DNA of 64,000 nt, taken from positions 62,001 through 126,000 of the forward strand of contig JAIWNE010000057.1 in NCBI GenBank assembly GCA_025331445.1. The letters are read 5' to 3'. Made by a program: the position numbers and the translations under genes. Below are positions 1 to 10,524 of the stretch, one piece after another. Numbering within the stretch: the stretch's first letter is position 1; every line of letters begins with the position of its first letter. The stretch comes from Blakeslea trispora (taxonomy: Eukaryota > Mucoromycota > Mucoromycetes > Mucorales > Choanephoraceae). The notes below the pieces were generated by a model. That model was not told the DNA's origin. It did no database searches and saw only the letters and a program-made list of their open reading frames with translations.

Positions 1-484
1 ACACGTCCTGCTTTGAGCAAAGAAGTAGCACTCTATCTCGGGGACGTTCAAGGTAAAAGAAATAGAACCACGATCGTTGCTTGGAAGACTTATCAATATT
101 AGATCACATCATCTCCATGTTGCTCTCTTTAAATCATTATGAGAAAATCTCTTCTAGATCCCATTCAAACTATCTGGCTCAAATCTCGATTGAAATGACA
201 CAAACAAACAATGAAATCAATGATGTGTTGTCAAAGTTGACTGCTTTAGGTAGTGTCCTTGTGCCCATGAATTTAGTGACAGGTCTGTTTGGTATGAATG
301 TTCAAGTACCAGGACAATTTCAGGTAACTATAACTGTATTGATCATCTCTTTTTGTTCACTAACCTTGACTGCGTCTTTTTCTTTTTAAAGGAGGATTTG
401 ACTTGGTTTGTAGGCATTATGGCTTCTATCCTTATATTCTGTATTATTTCGACTATTCTAATGCGATATTATAATATTGTATAA
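1..484 (+). CDS. CorA-family Mg2+ transporter, C-terminal part (Mnr2/Alr1-like)
   Basis: Magnesium channel of the CorA superfamily; fungal members act at the plasma membrane or vacuole. Only the C-terminal part lies in the window. Exons 1-52, 103-323 and 392-484 join in frame. Across the first intron the reading is ALSKEVALYLGDVQ then DHIISM, the usual run of the long helix before the pore. The signature GMN motif follows in LVTGLFGMNVQVPGQ, starting the first membrane helix. The last exon encodes the second helix (FVGIMASILIFCIISTIL) and a short positively charged tail before TAA. The remark on location is family knowledge. The stop lies 26 bp from the stop of the convergent allantoicase gene, so the 3' UTRs must overlap. 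The 5' part is missing only because the window begins here. Mnr2 and Alr1 paralogues cannot be separated from this fragment. Confidence 0.88.
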
Positions 485-510
485 CAAATAAAATACTTTA
501 TTTTTGCAAA

Positions 511-1806
511 TTAGTGCTTAGCAGCATCTGCGATATCGATGGGAAGAGGAGGCAAGGATGCTCCCTCAAGAACACCATAGAGACGAAGACGCTTAATACC
601 ACCATCAGGCACTATGATAATCTTGGCATGGCTGAAAACTTTGTCTGTATGAGGAAGATCAAAATAGAACAGATCATGGGGACCCACAGAAGAGGGCTCA
701 ATCAATGTAGACCATCCAGCGTCTTCTTCAGGCACTTCTCGACTAGACTGTGTTGCTTGTAAGATAATTTTATTTGGATAGTTACCTCGATAATGAGAAG
801 TATCCACAACAGCCTTCAAAAGATGACCAGGCGCACCCAGACGAACAGTGACAAAATCAACGTGTCCAGGAGTTCGAGAACGTTTGGTTTCCCAACCATC
901 ACCCATGTTCTGACCGCGGCCAGGCAATAAGATATTGGAGCCAGGTGTGTAATGTTGATCAGATACCTGGACTGCACGACCACCATTACCACAAAAAGCA
1001 AGATCGATGATAGCGCTGTTTTCAAACAGAGGGATGAGTTTCTGTTTTTTTTAGTATGATTGATTTGAAACTTACGATTTGTCTTGAGGCCAAATAGGTG
1101 ATACATTACCATAGGCACGGAATCGAGCAATCCCGCCATCGGGTATATTGTTGAGACGTAAATGGGTATAGACACTTGTCTCCTTTTCCAACACGAACAC
1201 ATTGTGCTGCGTTGGAGGCAATGCTACTTTGGGTAAGATTTCAGTCCACTCAATTTCGGCAGATTCAGCATCAGTACCCACAGGCACAACAGCAGCATCT
1301 ACTGAGGCAAAAGGTGCTTGATTGCCTGTGAAATAATGAGTATCAATATCAAAGCCCTGAAACGAACCAGGAAATCCAAGTTTGATAATGGCCCTAATAA
1401 GAGATAACAAAAAGGAATTTAACTTCCGTTATCATTTTCCGTTTCTCACCGCTTACCAGTCATAGTTTGGATTATGTCTCTTGGATTCCCAGCCGTCCAT
1501 CCAGGCACCGGTTTCTATAGGTCTAAACAGTTAACATAATGAAGAATGAAGGGCTTTCTTATCACTTGCCAACAAAGCGTCCAGGTGCATGAATTGGAGG
1601 AGCGGGGTTAATCATATTGGTTGCAGGAGCAAAAAATTCGTCTGTGACAGCAACAATAGTAGACCATAAAGCAGAAGAGGCAAGGTCTTTATAGAAAGAA
1701 CGAATGAGTGTCTGAGAATTACATGTGCTCTTCTTTCATTACCTATACATTGACCAAGCTTAGAGGATTTTAATTGATCATACTCGATTTTATTAAAAGA
1801 AGTCAT
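511..1806 (-). CDS. DAL2: Allantoicase (EC 3.5.3.4)
   Basis: Hydrolyses allantoate to ureidoglycolate and urea in purine degradation, letting the fungus use purines as nitrogen. Five exons (1806-1743, 1686-1570, 1514-1457, 1393-1076, 1015-511) give 353 residues, the normal family length. The two repeated allantoicase domains are clear. The first contains DEFFAP, NPAPPIHAPGRFV, GAWMDGWESKRHNP and GFDIDTHYFTGNQAP. The second contains VSDQHYTPGSNILLPGRG, MGDGWETKRSR and VVDTSHYRGNYPNK, and each ends with a (I/V)PDGGI element. The chosen start is MTSFNKIEYDQL; an in-frame upstream ATG would only add a hydrophobic tail without family support. Intron 2 uses a GC donor (GTTG then gcaagt), required by the FVETGAWMDG junction. 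It converges on the CorA gene. Nitrogen regulation is likely for this enzyme but no site was recognised. Confidence 0.95.
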
Positions 1807-3637
1807 GGACAATAAGGTAAGATGAAAGAAAGAGAGAAAAAACTCACTCTCCAACTAAAGTACAGTAGAGAGACCCTTTTTTATAATAGCTACAATTTAC
1901 AAGTCACTTGGTGGTATGAGGTATATTTGAATGTAGTATAATTTGGTTTGATCAAAACGGATTTTGTCCACACTGTAGTACAGTATTTTGTTCTTGCGAT
2001 AGAGAAAATGCTTGTTTTTGGTAACTAAATGTCAACGACTGTACATCCAAGAGGATAGTATCTATCATCCATCATTCGGCTCATTCCAATGAATCATTCT
2101 AGTTAAATGAACACCATCAAAAAAGAGAAAAGAAAAAAAAGCTCACGCCGGAAACAATTTGATTGGTTGAGTAATAAAAGCAAAAAGTCATATCTTTCTG
2201 ACTAACACCCGAATCTGTAAAAGCATGATATTAGTTTTTCACCAACTTTGTAACAAAATAAAGGCCACCCATTGGCTGCTGAGAACACAGCATCAACTTT
2301 GGCTCGAGCCACGCATCAACTTATTTCTGATGACCTGCTTGATGGATGGTACACCTGAGCAACATTGACTTTTTGAACATCTATCTTTTTGTTTTCTTTT
2401 CTTCAATTCAAGCCTAGTTGTAGCTTTCCATGTTCTGCTCTTAAAGGCTGACTATTCAAAAAACAAGCTTCAATGTGGCTGATTTATTTAAACAAAGACA
2501 TTGAGCAGGCTTCCAAGTGGAATAAGCCTCTAGAAAGGTCAAGCTCTTGCGGACTCAAGAGACCAAGAATAACACTTCATCAACTTCTTCAGAGTGGACA
2601 TTTCGCATTGGAGGCATGAGCTGCCTAGATGTATCGCAACATCAACCCGACCTTTCACCCTGATACTTGATATCTTCAACAAGAGAGAAAAGCTGCTGAT
2701 CATCTGTTGGTTGTTTCTTTTGTCATACTACTTTTGAGCTTGATTATTTCTTCTTTGCGTGTTTCCTGTCCTTCCTTTTGGAAGCCTTGCTCTCCTGTTT
2801 TGTTGACAATTTAGAAACTAATTTCTTATAGAAACTCTTCGTGATGTCCAGCGATAATCAGATTAAAGAGATGAGGTAGTGTGTTTGTTGGCTTTACTGT
2901 TCCCTTCTCAATTTTCTCGCTTTACCTCTTTTTCTCAATTGTGGACTCTGTCTCATTCATTTAGAAGTCTGTAACGCTATTAAGCTTCAAGGATTTTGTC
3001 TTTGAAAAGAAAATACATGACCTCAGCAACCTATTTATTCTTGTTGTACTTACCTTCTTTGAACTATGGTTCCCGCAAATAATATAAAATTAGATGTACT
3101 AACCACTTCCAGGTTCTAAACGTGCTTTTGATGTACGAAATCAAACTAGTGTGGATCCGACGGATCCCCTATCTTGTTCTATTCCCCTTCTTCTCTCCCC
3201 TTATTCCGTCTTTCAACAAACCCTATGCTTACTATATTTCAGTCCAACAACAGCCTCTCTAGAGCCAAATAAGCAATCATCAATCTATCATTAAATAGTG
3301 CCAAAAGAAATATGCTTAAAGATAGTATTATATCGAATATATTTCTATAAGAGCTTTTTTTTTTGTTATATAAAAACATAGATGTATACAAAATAAATGA
3401 GGGGTTTATAGAAACAAATTGTTTATTGATAGCCTGAATAGTAGATAAGAATTGTTTTTTTCGATATAATAATGGAATGATGGGAAGGATATGATTTACA
3501 AGTATATGTATGTGTGTGTATATATATAGGCGTGTATGTATGTGCATATTCAAAATATGTATAGGTTTTTCTTCTAGGGTTTTGGATATACATAGGGCGA
3601 AGAATTTGCTTTGAAGAGAAATAAGGTTTGAAGCAAG
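1807..3637. other. Long intergenic region, no confident gene
   Basis: AT-rich, with no convincing open frame of family type. It should hold the allantoicase promoter (proximal to 1806) and the 3' end of the ankyrin-DIL gene. A possible small plus-strand spliced transcript is hinted at by an ATG near 2843, an intron-like polypyrimidine tract, and a TACTAAC plus CAG acceptor near 3099-3115. No frame stays open across these signals, so it is not called as a gene. Simple TG/TA repeats occur near 3500-3545. Confidence 0.5.
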
Positions 3638-6018
3638 TTATTGCTTATCAAGCTTTTCCATCCATTCTTCTGGTATAATTGGCATGATATAATGATTTTC
3701 TTCGTGAAGAGAGTTATTCATGTGTGCAGTTGTGGGAATGGAAAATGGCAATAAGAACTTTGAGTCTCTGATTTCGTTAATGTCATTATTACTGTCATCT
3801 TCATCTTCCTCGAGAATAGTGTCCTCTAGAGAGACCTTTTGTTCTTCTAAAGATAGTTCGCAGACAGAAGAGGCATTCTTGGAAAGGCCCAAGAATTGCG
3901 ACATACTTTGACGCTTGACTGAAGTTGAAGTCAAGTCAGAGCGAGATGGAGTCATGATGATGGATTGTCTTGCTTTCTTTAATTTGTGTCGAACTGTATC
4001 TTCAGCGCATTGCATAGCATATTTTTCAATCTCTTCTGGTATATGCTCTTCATCTACTTCATACCGATAAGAGAGAACACATCGTTTGATCTGAGTTGCA
4101 TTCAAGGTATCGAATTCTTTTGCTGTATTGATGAAATCTGCAAGATCTCTTAAACGCGTGACACATTGTAACAGTTGCAACAATTGTATCGTAGGAGTGA
4201 AATAAGCCAGCAGGCTATTGGGTAGACGGTTGATAGAAACCCAATCTTCTAGATGTGAAAAATTCATACGCACTTGCATTGCTTTAGAACGACAAAGAAG
4301 TTTCTTGTTGGTCAAGATACGGTTGAAGATTTCACACGAGAGATAATGGAAGAACTGAGCAAGTGATTGAACAGCAATGATTGGATGAACATCATACGAA
4401 TGAAATACAAACATAATGGATGACAATAAACCAGTGATGGATTGGGGCGAGATCACTGAGGTGAAGGATGGTGTGCTTCTGTCCATAGAGACAACTGTCG
4501 ATGAACGTGCATTTTTTCTAAAGAAACGCTGCCAATCGTCCGCAAAATCAACCTGATTGATACCCGGAATTTCTTCATGATCCAAAAGAGCAGGGAGAAG
4601 TTTGTTGAGTCGCTTTTCTGTGTCTTGTATGATCAAGCCATAGACTTCTGAGATGGACTCAGATAGCTTGAGTTGTTGTTGAGCTGTGGTAGTAATCAAT
4701 CCCGCATCTTTCTTGAGATAGAATAAAAGTCTATTGAGATTTGAAATCCAGAATGCTAATAGATGAATGTTGCGTGCATTTGTCTAACATGTGCATTGTG
4801 TCAATGTGATACAAACTAAATAAACATAAAGTACAATAAGGGCTTTGTATTACCTTGACTATACTGCTAATTCGACTTAATGCGCCTTCCAACACTTGTT
4901 CCAATAGATCTTGCGTGGAAAAATAATGAGCGAATCTTGCGCAGAGAAAGATGATGTTCGAAGGAATATGAATGTCATGCTGGTCTTCCAAAGGAAGTTG
5001 AATTTTAGTGATAGCGGTATCCAATATATGGTCCAAATGGTCTGAATCAAATACAAACATTTGGTCAGGAGAACATTTATCCCAATGAAACACATTCTCT
5101 TCAAACAAAGAGTTCATGTCTTCTTCTTCCATGTCTCCATCTTGAAGATCACTTTCTTCTGTCTGTATTTCGTGATCGTCTGAATGAAGGGCTAATGCCA
5201 TCGTGGATTCGAATAACTTTTTGCGCAACTCTGCTTCTTCAGACATGAATTGATCATATCCATCTGGAGTAGAGTGATAATAAAAGTCATGATCACCTGA
5301 ACTTGAGAAGCTTGATATACTGCTGCTTGTTTTGCAGAGAGTACTGGAAGTAGATGAGACACTATCACGAGGGTTGGTAACCAGGATATCAACCATTTTT
5401 TGGTTTTCTGTGTTCACGAAATCAAACACAGTACGGCCCTTGGCAGAGCGTGTTTGAGATGAAGCGCCATGATCCAACAAGACTTTGACAAGAGATTCAT
5501 GACTATTGTTGGTTGCCCACATCAATGCAGACCAGCCAACTAGAAGAATAAAAGTTAAATTTCTGTAAGATTTTAGTTTTGTACTACTACAGCTTACAGC
5601 TATCTTGAGCATTTATGTTGGCGCCCGCTTCGATCAACACTTGAGCCACATCCACCTTGCCGAAGCATGCAGCGTAGATCAAGGGCGGGGTACCGTCATT
5701 ATCTTGAGCATTGATATCAATAAAAGGGCGAATGGATTCATCTGCTAGCATCTCTTTCATTTTTTCTGCGTCACCGTTGGATGCAGAACGTACAAACAAT
5801 GCAGTCCACTTGTTGTGTGGGTCTTGTTCATGAGCCGCATTTTCAGTGAGTTCAGAATACGAAGAAGAATTAGGTATTGTTGTATTGAGCATATTAGATA
5901 TTTGCTTGTTGCTTTCTGCCAAGTATTGCGACATTTCCTCAATAGACATACTTTCGTATTTCTTTTGCAGTCCAAAAGTATCTTCAGATACTGTAAATAT
6001 TTCTTTTTGTTTAGTCAT
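3638..6018 (-). CDS. Ankyrin-repeat and dilute (DIL) domain protein
   Basis: Three exons (6018-5598, 5539-4854, 4783-3638) give about 750 residues. The N-terminal part carries ankyrin repeats: DGTPPLIYAACFGKVDVAQV, then NINAQDSFGWSALMWATNN and LLDHGAS, with the second repeat completed across intron 1. A Ser/Thr/Asp-rich linker follows. The C-terminal half is a DIL domain as in the myosin-V cargo tail: AFWISNLNRLLFYL, GLLSSIMFVFHSYDVHP, FFHYLSCEIFNRIL, SKAMQVRMNFSHLEDWV and LLQLLQCVTRLRD. Fungal ankyrin-DIL proteins lack a motor domain; a role as an adaptor on membranes or cytoskeleton is inference. The splice sites are supported by uninterrupted domain sequence across them. The gene is head to head with another ankyrin gene (start 7211) over a 1.2-kb intergenic region. 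Confidence 0.85.
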
Positions 6019-7210
6019 TTGAAAAAGGAACGTAACAGATAGAAAGAAAGAAAAATAAAAGGAAAAAACAAATAAAGAAAAAAAAAGAGAGAAATAAAAG
6101 AAAATAATTTATGACAATTTATTGATTCTGGTCTCGACTTAAGAAGCAGTCAGTTTGTTTTTCTTTCAGCCATCTTAGGGAAAGTTCAAGCTTTTTGGAA
6201 TTCGGTGGTTACGAAAATAAATAACCGACTCGCAAAAATGATTGGTTGAGGCAATGACGGGCCTGACATTTGTCTGAGAAAGAAAGCACTGGTTTAAAGC
6301 AATGCTGAAATTAGTTTGAAACTACGCCCATAACATTTATTTTAGGGCTTGACTTCCATCACTAATGCCTTTATTTTATGTGTGTGGAACATATCAACAA
6401 ACACAGCAAGAAGTTTTGTCAAGCTATAAAAAGACCGAGAAAGAACAAGACAAAAATCCAGCAAAAATTATATATGCTTCTTTCTTTCAACACAAATAAC
6501 TTTGAATTGTTTCAAAGCCTGTATGACATGAATCCTCATAGGCAATAGAAAGACAGTTTTTCTTAAGATTGCTGTTGAAACCTTGTACATCTTTCATGCA
6601 CACTCTACGGTACTGCTCATACTACTGATTGTTACACCATCCCATTATTTGATACTTGTCAATGTACAATCAACTTCACTTTCATAAAAGAGTTAGGGAG
6701 ACATTGTGTGTTTGCGCTTCTTGCAGGCAATCAATCCCAAACTCTCCCTTCTTTCCCATTAAGATTTTTTGATTATGATGAACGTCTCTTTCAGACAAAG
6801 CAACAACAAAAAGTAGGTTAACTTGATCTCTTTACTGTCCTATGCCATTCTACATACTGAAGCTAAACTCACCAACAATGGCATAAAGTCTATATTAAAC
6901 CAAGTTTTTTTTTTTGCAGACCAACCTTTCCTTCTTTCTTCGTTACTCAAAGGAGCTTGGAATGATAGCTCTCTTTCCTTAAAATACTCATACTATCTCT
7001 ATGACTGCTTAACCAAATAACAAGGCAATGCTTTCTATCATTTTTTATTTTGCTAAATAGCTTCATAAACACCTGATGATTGAAAGCCGTAAAGTTACTT
7101 TAACAGCTTAATTTTATTTTGTTTTGGAGACCCGCATTTTGACGCTGCGTTCAATTTTTATTTGTTTTTGTTCAACTTTCCCCCTTTTTTTTTCTCAGTA
7201 TCATCAAACT
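6019..7210. other. Divergent intergenic region between two ankyrin genes
   Basis: Contains the 5' regions of both head-to-head ankyrin genes. Poly-purine runs lie next to the left start, and long pyrimidine tracts near 7160-7200 lie just before the right start at 7211. No RNA gene or convincing ORF was seen; the open frame at 6823-7020 has no domain and unbiased composition. Confidence 0.5.
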
Positions 7211-9404
7211 ATGCTCGAGTTCTGTACACCTCCTATACCAGGCCAACCCCATAAATACTATGGCAACGCACACAACAACTTTATCAAGCTACCTGTCGTC
7301 ATTCCCCATGCTAACATACAAAAGACAGTATCAGCCAACAACTCACTTCACACGATCGCTACTTCTGGTGACTTTGGTCTGTTGAAAAGCATTCTACCCT
7401 TCTTACCAGCACCACATAAAGCAGTCAACGAACCTCATCCGACAACCGGACTCACTCCTTTGCATTTTGCTGCTTCTCGAGGTCATTTTGATATCGTGCG
7501 ATATTTGGTCGATGATTATTCTGCTGTAGTGGACACGAAAGATAAAGAAGGCGAAGTAAGTTTGCCGACTAAGCTAAAAGAATAGAGACTGATGTGCTAT
7601 AGACTGCTTTACTGAAAGCTTCTTATAATGGTCACTTTCATATTGTCAAATATCTAATCACAAGAAATGCCAATGTACATTTGAAAGATAAAGATGGTTG
7701 GACAGCATTACACAATGCATGTGCTCGAGGTTACTTGCCAATAGCTCGTCTATTGGTTGAGAATGGCGCTCGTGTGGATGTCAAGAGTAAGATGGGCCAC
7801 ACACCACTTAGTAAGTTAGTCTTGTATTGATAAAGAAGTTAGACTTATTTGTTTTCTTCTTAGTCAATGCTGCTTCCAAAGGATACATCTCCATTGTTGA
7901 ATATCTCTTAGATGATACACATGCGAATCCCTTGACCAGAAACTCTTTTGGAGAAGCTGCCTATGATGTCGGTGCTGCTGCAGGTCAATCTCATATCTGT
8001 AAATTGCTTTACAAAGCAGGCAAAACATGGTGGCAGATGCAGTATACTATGGAAAGTCAAGGATCTTCAGGCACACAATACAATCTACTTGATTATCATG
8101 TCACTGTATTGATGACAGTGCATGAAAACGAACGATCTTATTCTCTCTTGGGCCTCTCTAAACCTCAGTTCAGTGCTGCCTCTCTCACAAAGCACGATGC
8201 CCGAGGACCTTGGTCTCTTTGCCCTTCCAACAGCTCCTGTACAAAAGAAGAAGTCCAATTACCTCAAAACGCTTTACAGAATGGTAGCGATTGGTTTTGG
8301 CTGACGGATTGGCAGATTGATTACAGTGATCCACGTGTGGATCCTACTTCAGGATGGCAATATGCAAGATCATTCGATGATCCTGATGATAAATGGACTC
8401 CCGTCACTCCTGCCAGTGGATATGGTGGTTGGGTGAGAAGACGTGTTTGGGTTCGTGTGATGAAACGTAGAATGGACTTGGCTAAAGGAAGCCATATGGG
8501 TGCTCAAGTATTAAATCATGATGAAGATTATTTGAATGAGGCAGAAGACATAGTGCATAAAGCAAGACTAGAGCCTATACAAAGTCCCGAACAAGATTCA
8601 TCTATCCGACAATTCACCATTGAATTACGTGCATTGGAAGAAGCCGTTCAATTGCTTCGTGCAGGCATTAAAAGTAAGATATTCAATACATGAAAGATCA
8701 TTGTGTCATTTACCCTTTTCTTTTCTTAAAAAAAAGATGATGGTAATCAGTACAGAATTCATCAAGCAAACACATTAATCACAACCTATTCTTCTCATAT
8801 TGATGCACTCAACTCTCAAATTACACAGCTTGCACATACCCTTTCTACACCTATTGCACCTTTATCTGTTCAACACAATCCTGAACTTGCTCGAGAGTTA
8901 GGATACACAGAGCAACAACAACAAAAGCAGCAAAGGCAGAGTCAGCCTTCTCAATTGCGTCAAGAAGAAGAGGAAAATGCAACTGATTTGGATAGCAATC
9001 CTTGGTCACATGATATGATGCAAGCCGAATGGCAGCTATCGAATCAGTTTGAAGAGAACAGTAGTTTCAACAATGTGGATCTGTTGGGTCATGGTATGGA
9101 CTTACCAAAGCCAACAGAAGAGCTGATTCAAGCCAATCCTAAACGCTATATCTGGGAAAACGATTTGGATGTGAAGGAATGCCGAGGATGTCGAAGACGA
9201 TTTGGCTTTTTGCTCAGACGTCATCATTGCCGTTGTTGTGGCCTTATTCATTGTGATCGTTGTTCAGCCTCTCGTGCCTATCTAAGTCCTTCACAGATTC
9301 TGCAGGATCCCCACGGTCCCTTGGAGTTGCCTGATGTTCTTTCCTCACAGCATCAACGTGTATGCGATACATGTTATGCAAAATTAGGTGGCATTCCACC
9401 TTGA
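7211..9404 (+). CDS. Ankyrin-repeat, DysF (dysferlin/peroxin) and FYVE zinc-finger protein
   Basis: Exons 7211-7555, 7603-7810, 7864-8673 and 8737-9404 give 676 residues. About residues 45-220 hold ankyrin repeats (TGLTPLHFAASRGHFDIVRY, TALLKASYNGHFHIVKYL, GWTALHNACARGYLPIARLL, NAASKGYISIVEYLL). A DysF-type domain follows near residues 290-380, with WFWLTDWQIDY, GWQYARSFDDPDDKW and GWVRRRVWVRVMKR. After a low-complexity Gln/Ser linker, the C-terminus is a FYVE finger: CRGCRRRFGFLLRRHHCRCC, then CDRC and CDTCYAK. The RRHHCRCC core is the FYVE signature that binds phosphatidylinositol 3-phosphate, so the protein should sit on endosomal or vacuolar membranes (family knowledge). Its cargo or exact pathway is not evident. 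The start MLEFCTPP lies just after a pyrimidine-rich tract. An in-frame upstream ATG exists but the added residues are hydrophobic and unsupported. Confidence 0.85.
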
Positions 9405-9856
9405 ATACATTTTATCATCTGCTTCAAGTAGTAAAAAAGAAAGAGAGAGAGAGAATAAAAGGCCTTTATTTATTTATTTTTGACACATAAGCTTATTGTT
9501 CGTGTAACATATGCATTGATGAAAGCCTTGGTTATCAGTTTCACAAAAGTAAAGTACAATAAGCTTCTTTTCTGTCTGCTACACAAACCACTCATCTTAT
9601 GGAATCCCCTCCTCTGCTACGTCTAAAACAATGCTTCATTATATTCCTACTGGAACTCCGTATCTCTCTCGCTCTCTCTCTGGCGTGTGTTTTGTATCAT
9701 GTTATCATGCTTAACAAAAGACAACCTCTTTCTCTTCTCAAGAAAAACAGATTACTTTATACTTGCGTATCTAAAAAGAAGTGACTGTTCAATTATCTTT
9801 TTTTTAGTGAAATTGAATTTTCAAACTGTTTTGTCCTGCTTGTTTATTTCATTCAT
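9405..9856. other. Short intergenic region
   Basis: Holds the 3' UTR of the FYVE gene, with a GA-rich tract and AATAAA near 9450, and the promoter of the EF-hand gene. The open frame at 9599-9784 is dominated by CT repeats and is not supported. Confidence 0.5.
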
Positions 9857-10433
9857 ATGCCCGAGAAGACACAAGAAATTGATGCTTATAGCCTACTTGT
9901 CGATGAGGAGACAGGCGATTTGAAGCCTAGAGTAGATAAGGTATAGAACAACAATGCTAAGCGAAAGCAACACAAACTAACCAGAACGCAGATTCTTAAA
10001 GATATCTTCAATAACTTTGATAAGGCAAGATTATTGTCCATCAGTGTGTGGTATTCATTCTAAAAGAAAATAATAGGACAAGGATGGCAAATGGAACAAA
10101 AAGGAAATTCAGGATTTTGCTACAGCTACCAATGGTCAACCTGTAAATTATAGCAACACCTGATGGGTTTTGTCTATTGACTTTTTCTTCCTTTAGTTTG
10201 AGGAGTCAGTGATTGAAGAAATTGTGGATTCATTTGAAGTAGATAAGCAGAACAATTTACTGTTTTCGGGCTTTTATCAAATGTATTATATGCAAACGAT
10301 CAGTGAGCCCGAGGAAACTTTGAAGGATTTCCAAAAGCGTAAGCATAGCACCTTATTCATGCTATTGTATTTGCTCATATGTTATTTAGATGGTTACGAC
10401 CATAATCTAGAGTTGGTTCAAGACGGACTTTGA
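9857..10433 (+). CDS. Small EF-hand calcium-binding protein
   Basis: Five short exons (9857-9940, 9992-10024, 10077-10142, 10197-10338, 10390-10433) give 122 residues, starting MPEKTQEIDAYSLL. The exon 2/3 junction builds a canonical 12-residue EF-hand loop, DKDKDGKWNKKE, preceded by the helix ILKDIFNNF. A degenerate second hand follows (IVDSFEVDKQNNLLFSGFYQ). The intron splitting the loop begins GCAAGA, so it is a GC-AG intron, and the perfect loop supports that unusual site. The C-terminus is KHGYDHNLELVQDGL. It probably binds Ca2+ through one loop; no partner can be named. It is co-oriented with UBA3, whose start is only 91 bp beyond the stop. Confidence 0.8.
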
Positions 10434-10524
10434 GAACAGATCATGCAAAAACAATAAAAAAATAAAAGCGTTTTTCCTTTTTCTTTTATTTTTTCTAAAT
10501 TTTCATTGTTTTTAGAGTGTTCTT

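Noticed and set aside
3239..3553. 104-codon minus frame
   Set aside because: Low-complexity Tyr/Ile/His sequence from TG/TA repeats, no domain.
9599..9784. 61-codon plus frame before the EF-hand gene
   Set aside because: Derived from CT repeats, lies in the promoter region, no homology.
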